DNA of 64,000 nucleotides from Myxococcales bacterium UBA1660 (GCA_002320815.1 DCLA01000030.1:27485-91484); one strand, 5' to 3'; positions 42,025 to 50,991 are shown, numbered from the stretch's first letter. Program-made: numbers and translations. Notes: generated by a model from the letters alone, not told the origin.

Positions 42025-43993
42025 GGTGAGCCCGGCGTACCCGGCGAGGCCGGAAGGCGGGGCGAACGAGGAGAACCTGGTCCGCAGCGCCGCCCTCTTC
42101 GCCAGCACCCGACGCGACGACGGCATGGTCGCCCTCTGCGACGGCGCCTGCAGCTCGGCCTTCGCGGCCGACGGCCAGCGGTGCGGCGACACCTCCAAGG
42201 CCCCGGTGTTCTTCTCGGCGCTCGAGGCGGCGGGGCAGCGCTGGCGTGCCGACTGGGCGAACCGCGGCGCGCGCCGGATCGATCGCATCGAGATCTACGC
42301 CGTTCGCGGCACCGAGGCCGCGAGTCTCGACGGGGCGCAGATCCTGGTCGATGACTTCGAGGTCGCCACCTACCCCGCCGGAGAGGCCGGAGCGGCCTTC
42401 GTCTTCGAGCCCCCCCTCTACGGGTCCAGCGTCGAGGTGCGGAAGACCGGGGGATCGCTTCTGCTCGGGCTCGCCGAGGTCGAGGTGTGGAGCGAGCGCG
42501 AGGCGCCCGCGATGGACGTGGCCTTCCAGGGCGCGGTGCGCTCCAGCTCCGTCTTCTCGCCGAACGAGGTCGACCGTAGTGCCGGCGCCGGGGTCTCCGC
42601 CGACGCCGGCGCGACCCGCACCGTCGACGGCCGCGCGGACACCGAGATGGCCACCAAGGCCTTCCTGCGCGGAGGCTCCTTGGCTCTCGAAGGCCAGGCC
42701 TGGCCCTACGACACCGGCAACCAGGACGAAGCGCCGCTCATCGGCCGGGACAGCGCTTGGTGGTTGCTACGCCTCGGGCGCGGCCAGCGGATCCGGTCGC
42801 TCCAGATTCACCGGGGCTCCGTGCCGACGGCGTTGGACGGAGCGCAGGTCTTCTTCGCGGTGGACGGCGTCCTCGAGGCGACGCCGCGCTTCGTCCTCCC
42901 CGCCGGCGGGGAGGCCATCGAGGTCCTGCGGCCCGCCACTCCGGTCGCGGACGTGACCGCGGTCAAGATCGCCTCGGCCGTGGACGCGACCGCGGCGCCC
43001 GGGGACCCGAGCCAGGCGCTCCGGATCCGAGAGGTCCGGGTCTTCGCCGACGTGCCCGCCCGGGGCGCCGGCCCCCTGCGCGACCTGAGCACCCGGGCCC
43101 GACCGACCAGCAGCATCGACGGGCTCCGGGTCCGGGCGGTCGGCGAGACGATCGACGGCTCCGTGGCGACGGGCGATGGCGCCGAGGGGATCCCCGCCTG
43201 GCTGCGCTTCGCGTTCGACGAAGCCCACGACGTCCGCGGCCTGGAGGTCCACCAGCGCACCGACTACCCGGGGACCTTCTTCTATTCGCCGCCTGGCTCG
43301 GGCTGCCCGAGCCGGCCGCTCTGCGGCGACTCCTACGGGGGCTGCTCGTTCCGCGGCTTTGGCAGCGTGATCGCGCAGGTCGACGAGCTCGGTGGCGCCG
43401 TGGGTGCCCCGGTCGGGACCCTGGACTGGGAACACCACCAGAGCTTCGCCTTCGAGCGCCGGGGCGCGGCCTTCGAGATCCGCAAGAGCGGCTCCCAGTC
43501 GGTCTACACGGCGGCGTGCTCGGTGGGGTACCAGACCGAATCGTTCGTCCACGTTCGCGAAGCGCGTCTCCTGGGGTACTGGGGCAGCGGCGTGGCCCCG
43601 CTCATGGACTACGCGCGCGCGGGCAACGGCGCGGTCGCGACCCACTCGCCCGGCCTGACGGGCAACGACGCGAGCTTCGCCATCGACGCGTGGCGCGGCT
43701 GGCCGCAAGCCACCACCGGCAGCGGCGACCAGGAGCTACGCGTGGACCTCGCCCGCCCGGTCCGCGCCGAGCGCATCGCCATCTACGGCGTCGACTCGAT
43801 GGCGACCTTCGAAGCCACCCTGGAGGTCCGGGTCGACGGCGGCGAGTGGGTGACCGTGACGACCCTGCCCCAGCGCACGAACCACGTCATCGACCTGCCG
43901 GCCCGACGGCTGGTCGACGCCGTCCGCCTCCGGAAGACGACCGGGGTGCTCTCCGTCTACGAGCTCGAGGTCCTCGCGCCCGCGAACTACTGA
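41894..43993 (+). CDS. EGF-like and discoidin-like surface protein, C-terminal part of frameshifted gene
   Basis: The frame is open from about 41822 to TGA at 43991-43993; TTG 41894 is only the first possible start, so I do not think it is a true one. The sequence begins with DDDCDEAVDEG in MopE style, then an EGF-like domain CEPNPCLNGATCAVRD…CACTTGFVGDLCG with six Cys in classic order. Next come two or three discoidin/F5/8-type C-like sandwich domains, visible as IDRIEIYAVRG, LQIHRGSVPTALDG, RGLEVHQRT and RIAIYGVDSM strands. Discoidin domains bind sugars or lipids. It is about 700 residues; with the N-terminal part about 950. Confidence 0.75.
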   Translation: MPECTPCEPNPCLNGATCAVRDSTAFSCACTTGFVGDLCGDTCEVSPAYPARPEGGANEENLVRSAALFASTRRDDGMVALCDGACSSAFAADGQRCGDTSKAPVFFSALEAAGQRWRADWANRGARRIDRIEIYAVRGTEAASLDGAQILVDDFEVATYPAGEAGAAFVFEPPLYGSSVEVRKTGGSLLLGLAEVEVWSEREAPAMDVAFQGAVRSSSVFSPNEVDRSAGAGVSADAGATRTVDGRADTEMATKAFLRGGSLALEGQAWPYDTGNQDEAPLIGRDSAWWLLRLGRGQRIRSLQIHRGSVPTALDGAQVFFAVDGVLEATPRFVLPAGGEAIEVLRPATPVADVTAVKIASAVDATAAPGDPSQALRIREVRVFADVPARGAGPLRDLSTRARPTSSIDGLRVRAVGETIDGSVATGDGAEGIPAWLRFAFDEAHDVRGLEVHQRTDYPGTFFYSPPGSGCPSRPLCGDSYGGCSFRGFGSVIAQVDELGGAVGAPVGTLDWEHHQSFAFERRGAAFEIRKSGSQSVYTAACSVGYQTESFVHVREARLLGYWGSGVAPLMDYARAGNGAVATHSPGLTGNDASFAIDAWRGWPQATTGSGDQELRVDLARPVRAERIAIYGVDSMATFEATLEVRVDGGEWVTVTTLPQRTNHVIDLPARRLVDAVRLRKTTGVLSVYELEVLAPANY

Positions 43994-44018
43994 GGAGACC
44001 GGTCGACGGAAATAAAAA

Positions 44019-44058
44019 CGGCGAGCGGGCCTCCCTCCCCGGAGGCTTACGCTCGCCG
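44019..44058 (-). terminator. Rho-independent terminator of the papain-like protease gene
   Basis: Stem CGGCGAGCG (44019-44027) pairs with CGCTCGCCG (44050-44058), with an inner GCCTCC/GGAGGC stem. Read on the minus strand it is followed directly by TTTTTATTT (44018 down to 44010), a strong T-tract. It sits 50 nt after the minus-strand gene's stop, and may also help on the plus strand, though it lacks T there. Confidence 0.85.
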
Positions 44059-44059
44059 C

Positions 44060-44077
44060 GATCCCTCCCCAGGGATC
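44060..44077. terminator. Second hairpin in the convergent gap
   Basis: GATCCCT and AGGGATC form a 7-bp stem with a 4-nt loop (CCCC). It lies between the terminator and a third hairpin, in the 117-nt gap between the convergent genes. Role as a secondary terminator or stabiliser is inferred. Confidence 0.45.
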
Positions 44078-44081
44078 TGGA

Positions 44082-44101
44082 AGGGCCCGTTGCCGGGCCC
44101 T
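44082..44101. terminator. Third hairpin in the convergent gap
   Basis: AGGGCCCG (44082-44089) pairs with CGGGCCCT (44094-44101) around TTGC, an 8-bp GC-rich stem directly after the minus-strand gene's stop. No T-run follows on either strand; it probably adds to transcript end stability. Confidence 0.5.
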
Positions 44102-44110
44102 CCCGTAACG

Positions 44111-45958
44111 TCAGTGGGTGATCTCGAGGCTCCAGGCGTTCAGGGTGCCCTGGTCCCGAGCGGCGCCGTCGACCAGACCGAGGGTCCAGGTGCCGGCCAT
44201 GTCCTCGCCGTTGAACTCGTCGAGGGTGAAGGTGCGGACGAGCATGGTGTCGCCCACGTACTCCTCGTGGAGGAGCTCGACGGTGGTGTCGCCCTTGGTC
44301 AGCGTGACCGTGAGGTCGGCGATGAAGGGGTGGCTGAGGTTCACGGTGGCGCGGACCGCGGTGATGGTCGCGCTCTCGCCGACCTCGATGGTGCTGGTCA
44401 CGCCGTTGGAGTCGGCGTCGGGGATGACGACCAGGGTGTCGTTCTCGAAGGAGGACATCCCGGGCATCGAGCCACAGTCGCCGCCGGCGCAGCGGGTGAT
44501 GGTGAGACCCCAGCTGTTGAGCGTGCCGGTGTCCTGGCTGGCGGAGTCGGTGACCGTCAGGGTCCAGGTGCCGGCCGCGTCCTGACCGTCGAACTCGGAG
44601 ACGTCGAAGGTGCGGACGAGGTCGTCCTCGCCGCCGCCGTCACGCTCGACGAGGGTCACGGTGGTGTCGCCCTTGGTCAGCGCGACGGTGAGGTCGCCCC
44701 GGTAGGTGTGGGTGACGTTCACGTCCACGGAGACGCCGCTGATCTCGCCGCCCTCGGCGACCTCGATGGTGCTGCTGACGCCGGCCTCGTCGTTGTCGGG
44801 GATCTCGACGACGGTGGTGTTGGAGTAGCCGCCGGCGGGGTCGATGCAGGCGCGGTCGGCCGAGCAGGCCATGTCGGCGCAGTCGGTGAGGCCGTTCATG
44901 TCGTTGTCGACGCCGTCACCGCAGACCTCGGAGAGCATGACGTCGGGGAGCGCGCTGGCGTACGCGGAGAGGTACTCCTCGACGTACTCGTAGGCGATCC
45001 AGCCGTAGCCCGCGCCGTGCGGGTTGCTGGTGGCCCAGCTGGTGCCCCAGCTGTTCTTGAAGAGGAAGAAGCCCTTCTGCATGATCGGCTCGCCGGCCGC
45101 GTCCACCGCGAGGTTGCCCTCACCGTCCACGGCCTGCACCTCGAGCTCGTCGTCCCAGCCGACGAGGAGGAAGGAGTGACCCGCCCGGTGCTCGTTGCTC
45201 GAGGTGACGTCGGCGTCGTTCGGCGCGAGCACGTAGCCGTGCTGGCGGTAGCCGCTGTAGCGGGGGATGCGGGAGCCGCCGTGGCCCCACGCCTGGTAGA
45301 AGAAGTCACCGCCGGCCTGGACCGCGGTCTTCGTGTTGAACATGTGCGCCTTGATCGACTCGGCGCTGTTGTTGATCCAGCGACCGCGGGGGATCGTCCA
45401 GCGCTGGGCCATCAGGGCCTCGGCGGGCGGCTCACCGTTGGTGTAGCAGTGGGTCGGCTGCGAGTCGCCGGTGCAGGCGGCGTCGTCCGAGGTGCCCCAG
45501 GGACTGGACTCGTAGGCCCAGTCGCTCTCGAGGACGGTGCCGTACTGGTTGAGGGCCTGGATGTTCGAGCGGGCGCTCGAGCCGCCGGTGTTCGGGAAGG
45601 AGCCGAGCTCCGACTTCGCCGACCACTGGAGGAACTGCTCGCTGAAGTCCGGCGACGCGATGGTGCCCTCGGAGATGTAGAGGTGCTCCATCAGCGCGAT
45701 GCTGCCGAAGATCGAGCAGACGCCGCGGCTGCCCTGGCTCTTGACCGACGACTGGGTGTCGACGAGGTCGAAGGCCGCGGGGAGCGTCTGGTCGAACTTG
45801 GCCTCCGTCGGGAGGGTGGGGTCCGGCTCGACGATGGAGTCGGCGGAGTCCAGTCCGAAGAGGTCGTCCTCGACGGCGGTCGGCGGCTCGTCGGTGTCGG
45901 CAGCGCAGGCGCCCAGGCCCAAAGCGAGGAGAAGCGGAAGGTGGCGGATGGTTCGCAT
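44111..45958 (-). CDS. Papain-like (C1A) cysteine peptidase lipoprotein with two P domains
   Basis: A 615-residue exported protein. Signal peptide with lipobox LGLGAC (Cys18). The C1A domain at about 55-330 shows the active-site block KSQGSRGVCSIFGS with Gln75 and catalytic Cys81, the catalytic His in AGHSFLLVGWDDE, and Asn in FLFKNSWGTSW. The second Cys and Trp of the usual QGSCGSCW block are replaced by Arg/Val and Ser. A short Cys-rich linker (VCGDGVDNDMNGLTDCADMACSADRAC) follows, then two P-proprotein-convertase domains (each SxIEV-…-VxVNxxH-…-LxGxWTLxVxDxA-…-LNxWxLxIT). P domains usually stabilise or locate secreted peptidases. Terminated by a strong hairpin. It faces the class V aminotransferase gene. 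Confidence 0.86.
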   Translation of the reverse strand: MRTIRHLPLLLALGLGACAADTDEPPTAVEDDLFGLDSADSIVEPDPTLPTEAKFDQTLPAAFDLVDTQSSVKSQGSRGVCSIFGSIALMEHLYISEGTIASPDFSEQFLQWSAKSELGSFPNTGGSSARSNIQALNQYGTVLESDWAYESSPWGTSDDAACTGDSQPTHCYTNGEPPAEALMAQRWTIPRGRWINNSAESIKAHMFNTKTAVQAGGDFFYQAWGHGGSRIPRYSGYRQHGYVLAPNDADVTSSNEHRAGHSFLLVGWDDELEVQAVDGEGNLAVDAAGEPIMQKGFFLFKNSWGTSWATSNPHGAGYGWIAYEYVEEYLSAYASALPDVMLSEVCGDGVDNDMNGLTDCADMACSADRACIDPAGGYSNTTVVEIPDNDEAGVSSTIEVAEGGEISGVSVDVNVTHTYRGDLTVALTKGDTTVTLVERDGGGEDDLVRTFDVSEFDGQDAAGTWTLTVTDSASQDTGTLNSWGLTITRCAGGDCGSMPGMSSFENDTLVVIPDADSNGVTSTIEVGESATITAVRATVNLSHPFIADLTVTLTKGDTTVELLHEEYVGDTMLVRTFTLDEFNGEDMAGTWTLGLVDGAARDQGTLNAWSLEITH

Positions 45959-45982
45959 CGTGGTGTGATTCCTAGAGCGAAT

Positions 45983-46004
45983 GTCGTGCCATGTAGGACA
46001 CGAC
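45983..46004. promoter_or_regulatory. Candidate operator/hairpin: GTCGTG(CC)…(GG)CACGAC
   Basis: A 6-bp inverted repeat (8 bp if one bulge is allowed) with a 10-nt spacer, 25 nt upstream of the protease start and within the 193-nt divergent gap. It is followed by the only AT-rich stretch in the region (AATTTCACAATAATTTC), which may contain promoters for one or both genes. Confidence 0.3.
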
Positions 46005-46151
46005 GAATTTCACAATAATTTCGCGAGTGGCCGCTGGGGTCTATCGTTCCCCATGGCGGGTCGACCCGGCCAGTGGAGGCGCCACCTCGGAATTTTCCGG
46101 ATCACGCCTTCCCCCCACCGTGAACGAGCGTCGCGGCATACCCTCCCGAGT

Positions 46152-47321
46152 ATGCGGGATCAATGGGTGCTGGACCGGAAAACGGCATTTCTGAACCACG
46201 GCTCCTTCGGCGCCACCCCCCGTCGGGTGTTGGATCGCCAGAGCGCGCTGCGGCAGCAGCTGGAGACCGAGCCGGTGCGCTTCTTCCTGCGCGAAGGCCC
46301 CGCGCTCTGGCGGGCGGCCCTCGACCGGGTGGCGGACTTCCTGGGCGCGCCCACGGACGAGCTGGCCTTCGTGCGCAACGCCAGCGAGGGCGCCAACGCC
46401 GTCCTGCGCTCGCTGCCCCTCGAGGCCGGCGACGAGATCCTGGTGAGCGACCATGGGTATCCAGCGGTGACCCGGGCCGCGGAGTACGTCGCGGACCGCG
46501 CCGGTGCCTCGGTGCGCACCGTGACCCTCCCCTTCCCGCCGGAAGCCCCCGAGGCGGTCACCGCGAGCTTTCTGGCCGCGGTGACGCCGCGGACCCGGCT
46601 GGTGATCGTTGACCACGTGACCAGCCCCACGGGGATGGTGCTCCCGGTGGCGTCGCTGGTCGCCACCCTGCGCGAGCGTGGCGTGGACACCCTGGTCGAC
46701 GGTGCCCACGCGCCGGGGATGCTCGACCTGGATCTCGGCGCCGTCGGCGCGGCGTACTACGTGGGCAACTTCCACAAGTGGGTCTGCGCGCCCAAGGGCG
46801 CAGGGTTCCTCCACGTTCGCGCCGACCGGCAGGATGGGATCGCGCCGCCGGTGGTCTCCCACGGCTGGCGGCGAGACCTCTCCCCCGGTGAACGCTTCCG
46901 GGCGGCCTTCGATTGGACGGGCACCGCCGACCCGACCGCCGCCCTCTGCGTGCCGACCGCCCTGGACACCGTGGCCGAGCTCGGGGGCGGCTGGACCGCC
47001 ATCCGCGAACGGAACCGGGAGTTGACCCTCGAGGGCCGGCGCCTGATCGCCGAGGCGCTGGGGGTCGAGCCGCGGATCCCGGAGTCGATGATCGGCACGC
47101 TGGCCTCGCTTCCTCTGCCCCCGGGGTCCGGCCCAGGACCCGCCCACGGCCTGGACCTCGACCCCCTGCAGGCCCGCCTCCAGGACGTCCACGACGTGGT
47201 GGTCCCGGTGTTCCCCTGGCCCCGGTGGCCCGAGCGCCGCATCCGGACCAGCGCGCACCTGCACACCGAGCGGCGCGATTTCGAGCGCCTCGCCGCCGCG
47301 CTCCGCGCCGAGCTCGCTTAG
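46152..47321 (+). CDS. PLP-dependent class V aminotransferase / isopenicillin N epimerase-like
   Basis: A 389-residue enzyme from ATG 46152, which starts directly at FLNHGSFGATPRRVLDRQ, the normal N-terminus of the family; the frame upstream to 45981 is not similar. The PLP-binding core is visible: VRNASEGANAVLRSL, the Asp in VDGAHAPG, and the Schiff-base Lys in NFHKWVCAPKG. The family includes CefD (isopenicillin N epimerase), EgtE and cysteine desulfurases; the NFHKW motif places it in the CefD-like/EgtE-like group, where the substrate is a sulphur-containing amino acid or peptide. No partner genes of beta-lactam or ergothioneine synthesis are nearby, so the substrate is unknown. Confidence 0.87.
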   Translation: MRDQWVLDRKTAFLNHGSFGATPRRVLDRQSALRQQLETEPVRFFLREGPALWRAALDRVADFLGAPTDELAFVRNASEGANAVLRSLPLEAGDEILVSDHGYPAVTRAAEYVADRAGASVRTVTLPFPPEAPEAVTASFLAAVTPRTRLVIVDHVTSPTGMVLPVASLVATLRERGVDTLVDGAHAPGMLDLDLGAVGAAYYVGNFHKWVCAPKGAGFLHVRADRQDGIAPPVVSHGWRRDLSPGERFRAAFDWTGTADPTAALCVPTALDTVAELGGGWTAIRERNRELTLEGRRLIAEALGVEPRIPESMIGTLASLPLPPGSGPGPAHGLDLDPLQARLQDVHDVVVPVFPWPRWPERRIRTSAHLHTERRDFERLAAALRAELA

Positions 47322-47367
47322 CCGGCCGCTTCGAACTCTCCCTACGGACTGGTTCTACGACGACCGG

Positions 47368-49149
47368 CTAGGCGCCGCGGGAGCGGAGGATCTCCAGGAT
47401 CGCGGCCTGGGTCGCGCCGCTCTCGGCGGCCGCGGCGCGTCGGAGGAGATTGTCGACCTCGGGCTGCTCCGCCCGGCCGAGGTGACCTTGGACCAGCCGG
47501 CGCTCGTCGGGGTCTCCCTGCCGGAGCACGTCGATGAGCATCTCGGCGGCGGCGACCGAGTGGATCTTCCCGATGGAACCCAGGGCCGCGCGGCGGACCT
47601 CGGCGTTGGGGCTCTGCCGGTAGATCCGCTGGAGCGGATCGAAGGCGTGCCCGAAGTGCAGCGCGGAGACGGCCTCGAGGGCTTCCCGGCGGACGTTCCC
47701 CTCCTCGTCCTCGAGCCCTTGCATCACCAGCACGAAGGAGCGCTTGAAGAAGAGCGAGCGGACGGCCTTGAGGCAGGCGGCGCGCACCCGCGCGTCGTCG
47801 TGCTGGTAGAGGGTCTCCAGGGGGCTGAGGGCGGCGTAGATCTCCACGCGGCCGAGGTGCCCGGCCAGCCCCACCAGGGTGTCCGGGGTCAGGTGGGTCT
47901 CGCCGCTGCCGAGCTGGTGGAGTCGACAGAGCAGCGCCCGGCGGCGCGTGAAGTCGGGCCACTTCGCGTCCTGCAGGACCTCGCCCATGGTCTCCGCCGC
48001 GTCGCCGCCCTGCTCCCACTCGACGACGTCGAGGCGCCAGATCTCGGGGTAGGCGGTCTCCATGCGCAGGTAGCTCGGAAACGCCAGGCTCTTGCCGGGC
48101 TCGTCGGGCACCTGGGCCAGCCGGGACTGGAGCCGGGCGTAGCGGGCTCGACGCTTGTCGGAGAGGTCGAGCTGGGCCAGCTCGGCGTAGACGTCGCGGA
48201 CCGACGAGTAGGCGCCGAGGTCGTTGAAGAGGTCGATGGCCGCCGCGTAGGCGTTCTCGGCCATCTCCGGCATGGAGCCCTCGGCGAGCATCTTCTTGGC
48301 CGCCTGCACCTGGGTCTGCGCCGCGCGCTCCCGGTAGTGCCGCTCGTAGGGCATGTTGTGCCGCCGGGTGAACTGGGCCGCCTCCCGGAAGAGGGTCGCG
48401 GCCGCGTGGAGCTCGCCGCGCTCGAGGGCCAGCTCCTGGAAGTCCTCGAAGTACTGGAGCACGTAGTACTTGAGGTTGTCCTCCTTCAGGATCCGGATGC
48501 AGTTGAGGTAGCCCTCGGCGAGGTTCTCGAAGGCGCCGTCGCGACCCAGGGTGAGCAACACCTGGTAGCAGTCGAAGGCTCGCTCCCGGAGGCCCCGGGT
48601 CTCGAAGCCGTCGGCCGCCGCCTCGAGCAGGTGCATGCTCTGCACCACGGCCTTGCGAGCGGCGTCCTTGTCGCCCAGGCGTTCGCAGGCGCGCCCCAGG
48701 TTGAAGCGCACCAACCCCTGCGTGTAGGGCTCGGCCTGGAGCCGCGGGTCGTCGGCGAGGCGCTCCCAGAGGACCCGCGCGCCGCGGTGGTCGCCGGCGT
48801 CCTCGAGCTGGATGGCGGCGTGCCCGTACCAGCCGGCCTCGTCGTAGGCCTTGGCGGCCTCGGTCGGCCGGCCCAGGTGGATGTGACAGCGGGCCCGATC
48901 GGTCGGGCTCTCGCTCATGCGCAGCGCCGCGTCCGCCTGCCCCAGGTAGAGCAGAATCGTCGCTGCGGCGCGCGGGCGCTGGAGCTCGGCGTAGGCGCGG
49001 CCCATCAACCGGAGCCGCGCGACCAGCTCTTCGTCGACCACGTGACTGCGGTCGACCAGGGACCACAGCTCCGGCAGCGCCTGGTCGGGCCGGTTCTGCT
49101 CCATGAAGGCGTTCGCTCGTCGCCACGCTTCGCGCTTGTCGGTCGCCAT
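47368..49149 (-). CDS. TPR/HEAT-repeat protein
   Basis: A 593-residue cytoplasmic scaffold from ATG 49149. The N-terminal half has tetratricopeptide-like helix pairs (RANAFMEQNRPDQALPELWSLV, YTQGLVRFNLGRACERLGD, AAATLFREAAQF, ENAYAAAIDLFNDLGAYSS), and the C-terminal third has HEAT-like repeats (DDARVRAACLKAVRSLFF, EEGNVRREALEAVSALHF, PNAEVRRAALGSIGKIHS). No catalytic motif or membrane segment. Such scaffolds are common in myxobacterial motility and polarity systems, but nothing here ties it to one. Divergent from 49254 gene with a 104-nt gap; it overlaps no neighbour and its 3' end is 46 nt from the aminotransferase stop. Confidence 0.85.
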   Translation of the reverse strand: MATDKREAWRRANAFMEQNRPDQALPELWSLVDRSHVVDEELVARLRLMGRAYAELQRPRAAATILLYLGQADAALRMSESPTDRARCHIHLGRPTEAAKAYDEAGWYGHAAIQLEDAGDHRGARVLWERLADDPRLQAEPYTQGLVRFNLGRACERLGDKDAARKAVVQSMHLLEAAADGFETRGLRERAFDCYQVLLTLGRDGAFENLAEGYLNCIRILKEDNLKYYVLQYFEDFQELALERGELHAAATLFREAAQFTRRHNMPYERHYRERAAQTQVQAAKKMLAEGSMPEMAENAYAAAIDLFNDLGAYSSVRDVYAELAQLDLSDKRRARYARLQSRLAQVPDEPGKSLAFPSYLRMETAYPEIWRLDVVEWEQGGDAAETMGEVLQDAKWPDFTRRRALLCRLHQLGSGETHLTPDTLVGLAGHLGRVEIYAALSPLETLYQHDDARVRAACLKAVRSLFFKRSFVLVMQGLEDEEGNVRREALEAVSALHFGHAFDPLQRIYRQSPNAEVRRAALGSIGKIHSVAAAEMLIDVLRQGDPDERRLVQGHLGRAEQPEVDNLLRRAAAAESGATQAAILEILRSRGA

Positions 49150-49253
49150 CGGTCTCGGGGTCCCCGCCGGGGTCGGCGGAGCATACCCCACCGCACCCGC
49201 CCATGCGTGCAGCGGTTGCCGCCATCCGGTCACCGGCTCTACCTTGATCGTCG

Positions 49254-50090
49254 ATGAGCCGCTCCTTCGACATCGACCCGAAGACGACAGAAGGCTCTCC
49301 CCGCCCCGAGCCGGACATCCGGCGCGTGCTCTTGGTGGTCCGCGCGGCCTGCTGTCTGCCCTTGGCCTTCCTGGTGGCCGGCGACGTCCGGACCGCCGAC
49401 GCCGCGCTCTCGCTGGCGCTGGTCTGCGGCGGCTTCGCCGCGGCCTCGCTGGCCTACGCGACCTTCCGGGAGACGGTCCTGGTCCGCCGGACGGTGGCGC
49501 GGCTGCGGGACCCGAAGCGGCGCGCCGTCACGGTGGAGCAGCTCCGGCAGCGGGTGAGCCTCGCGGCCGCCAGCGGCGACATCGGTCGCCTGGAAGACAC
49601 GCTGCGCGAGGTCCTCGAGCCCCTGCTGGTCGTGGGCCTCTGGGACGAGGTGGCGGAGTTCGCCGAGCATGCATCGCCCCACCATCGGGCGCTCTTCGCG
49701 CGATGGCTCGCCGGGGTCCACGCTCTCGCCGAGCTCCACCGCGGCGACACCGAGCGCGCGCGTTCACTCTTGGAAGGCGCCGAGGTCACGGGAGAGTGGC
49801 TCGGCGCCATCGACGCGCTCCGGCTCGCCCTGACCGGCGACGGCGAGGCCGCCCTGGAGCGGCTGGGGGACGAGCCCCGCAAGCTCTCGTTCGCCATCAA
49901 ACATCAGCGCCAGCTCGCCCGGGCCCACGCGCTGGCCGGGGTGGGCCGCCGCGACGAGGCTCGCGAGGTCCTCCGCGCGATGGAGCGGCAGGGCCTCGTG
50001 GAGGCGGCGCTGGCCCCAGAGGGGCCGGCCACTCCGCTGGCGGCGCAGCTCGTGGGCCCGAACGGCGGCCCCTTCCGGGCGCCGGGCTGA
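49254..50090 (+). CDS. Membrane protein with two N-terminal TM helices and a TPR-like cytoplasmic domain
   Basis: A 278-residue protein. Two hydrophobic segments at about 23-43 and 50-70, then a soluble domain rich in Leu, Ala and Arg with TPR-like helix pairs (LFARWLAGVHALAELHRGD, HQRQLARAHALAGVGRRDEARE). The C-terminus is Pro/Gly-rich. No recognised family. It starts divergently from the TPR/HEAT gene, which suggests a functional link. It ends 13 nt before the convergent Fn3 lipoprotein gene. Confidence 0.75.
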   Translation: MSRSFDIDPKTTEGSPRPEPDIRRVLLVVRAACCLPLAFLVAGDVRTADAALSLALVCGGFAAASLAYATFRETVLVRRTVARLRDPKRRAVTVEQLRQRVSLAAASGDIGRLEDTLREVLEPLLVVGLWDEVAEFAEHASPHHRALFARWLAGVHALAELHRGDTERARSLLEGAEVTGEWLGAIDALRLALTGDGEAALERLGDEPRKLSFAIKHQRQLARAHALAGVGRRDEAREVLRAMERQGLVEAALAPEGPATPLAAQLVGPNGGPFRAPG

Positions 50091-50103
50091 ACGGGCCCGG
50101 CGA

Positions 50104-50991
50104 CTACTCGGCCGGCTCGGTCTCGCCGTTGGGGTCCTCGACCACGGTCCGCTGGATCATGCCCAGCCGGAGCCGCTCGCGCGCCAGGCCGCGGCCCTGG
50201 AGGCCCATGCGGCGGATCCGATCGATCACCGCGGTCTGACTGGGGTTGAGCTTCACCCCCGGTAGCTCGGGGACCGTTCCGGTGGGGTCCACCTCCGGCG
50301 CGATGGCCTCGCCGGGCTCGGCGGTGGCCACCGCGGGCTCGTCGGCGCCGGGACGCCAGCGGAGCGGCGCCGACTCGTTGCCGGCGGCGTCGACGGCGAC
50401 CACGAAGAGCGCCTCGCGCTCGCCTTCGTCGAGGGGCCGGCCCAGCTCGTGACGGAGCCCGTTCACCGTGGCGACGTCGACCTCGCCGCGGCGCACGACA
50501 TAGCTCTCCACGCCGCCCTCGTCCTCGGCCCGGTCCCACTCGAGGACCGCCGCCGCACGCTCCACCTCGGGCGCCGCGGGCTCGCCCTCGGCGGGCGGCG
50601 CGGGCGGGGGCTCTCCCTCGACGCGGAGGGCCGCGCCGGGGATCCAGTGGGGCCCGGTCTCGTCGGCGGTGGTGGCCGTGGCGTGGAGGGGCTCCGAGTG
50701 GTTGCCCGCCTGGTCCACCGCCTCGACCGTCAGCTCGTAGGTGGTGGCGTCGTCGAGCCCTTCGACGAGGTATTCGCGGATGGCGCCGTCCACGGTCGCG
50801 ACGCGCTCCCCGTCGACGAGCACCTCGTGCTCCTCGAGGGCGTCGTCGACGGCCGCCGGCCAGGCGAGCCGGATCGAGGTCCCCTCGGCGGTCGCCTGCA
50901 GGAGGCCGTCGCCGTCCCAGACGGGCGGAGTCTTGTCTTCGCAGCCGAGACCCAGGAGGGCGGCCACGGTGATCCAGAGCAGATGACGCAC
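50104..50991 (-). CDS. Lipoprotein with two fibronectin type III-like domains
   Basis: A 295-residue exported protein from GTG 50991. Lipobox LLGLGC (Cys17). The mature part contains two Fn3-like sandwiches, each with the Trp/Leu-rich strand (IRLAWPAAVDDALEEHEVLVDG; AVLEWDRAEDEGGVESYVVRRG) and the Y-x-L-x-V-x-AVDxAGNxS end (YELTVEAVDQAGNHSEPL; LFVVAVDAAGNESAPL). Between them lies a Pro/Glu-rich linker. The last 40 residues are charged helix. It may be an adhesion or assembly protein of the envelope. It lies 58 nt downstream of the inositol monophosphatase gene. Confidence 0.82.
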   Translation of the reverse strand: MRHLLWITVAALLGLGCEDKTPPVWDGDGLLQATAEGTSIRLAWPAAVDDALEEHEVLVDGERVATVDGAIREYLVEGLDDATTYELTVEAVDQAGNHSEPLHATATTADETGPHWIPGAALRVEGEPPPAPPAEGEPAAPEVERAAAVLEWDRAEDEGGVESYVVRRGEVDVATVNGLRHELGRPLDEGEREALFVVAVDAAGNESAPLRWRPGADEPAVATAEPGEAIAPEVDPTGTVPELPGVKLNPSQTAVIDRIRRMGLQGRGLARERLRLGMIQRTVVEDPNGETEPAE

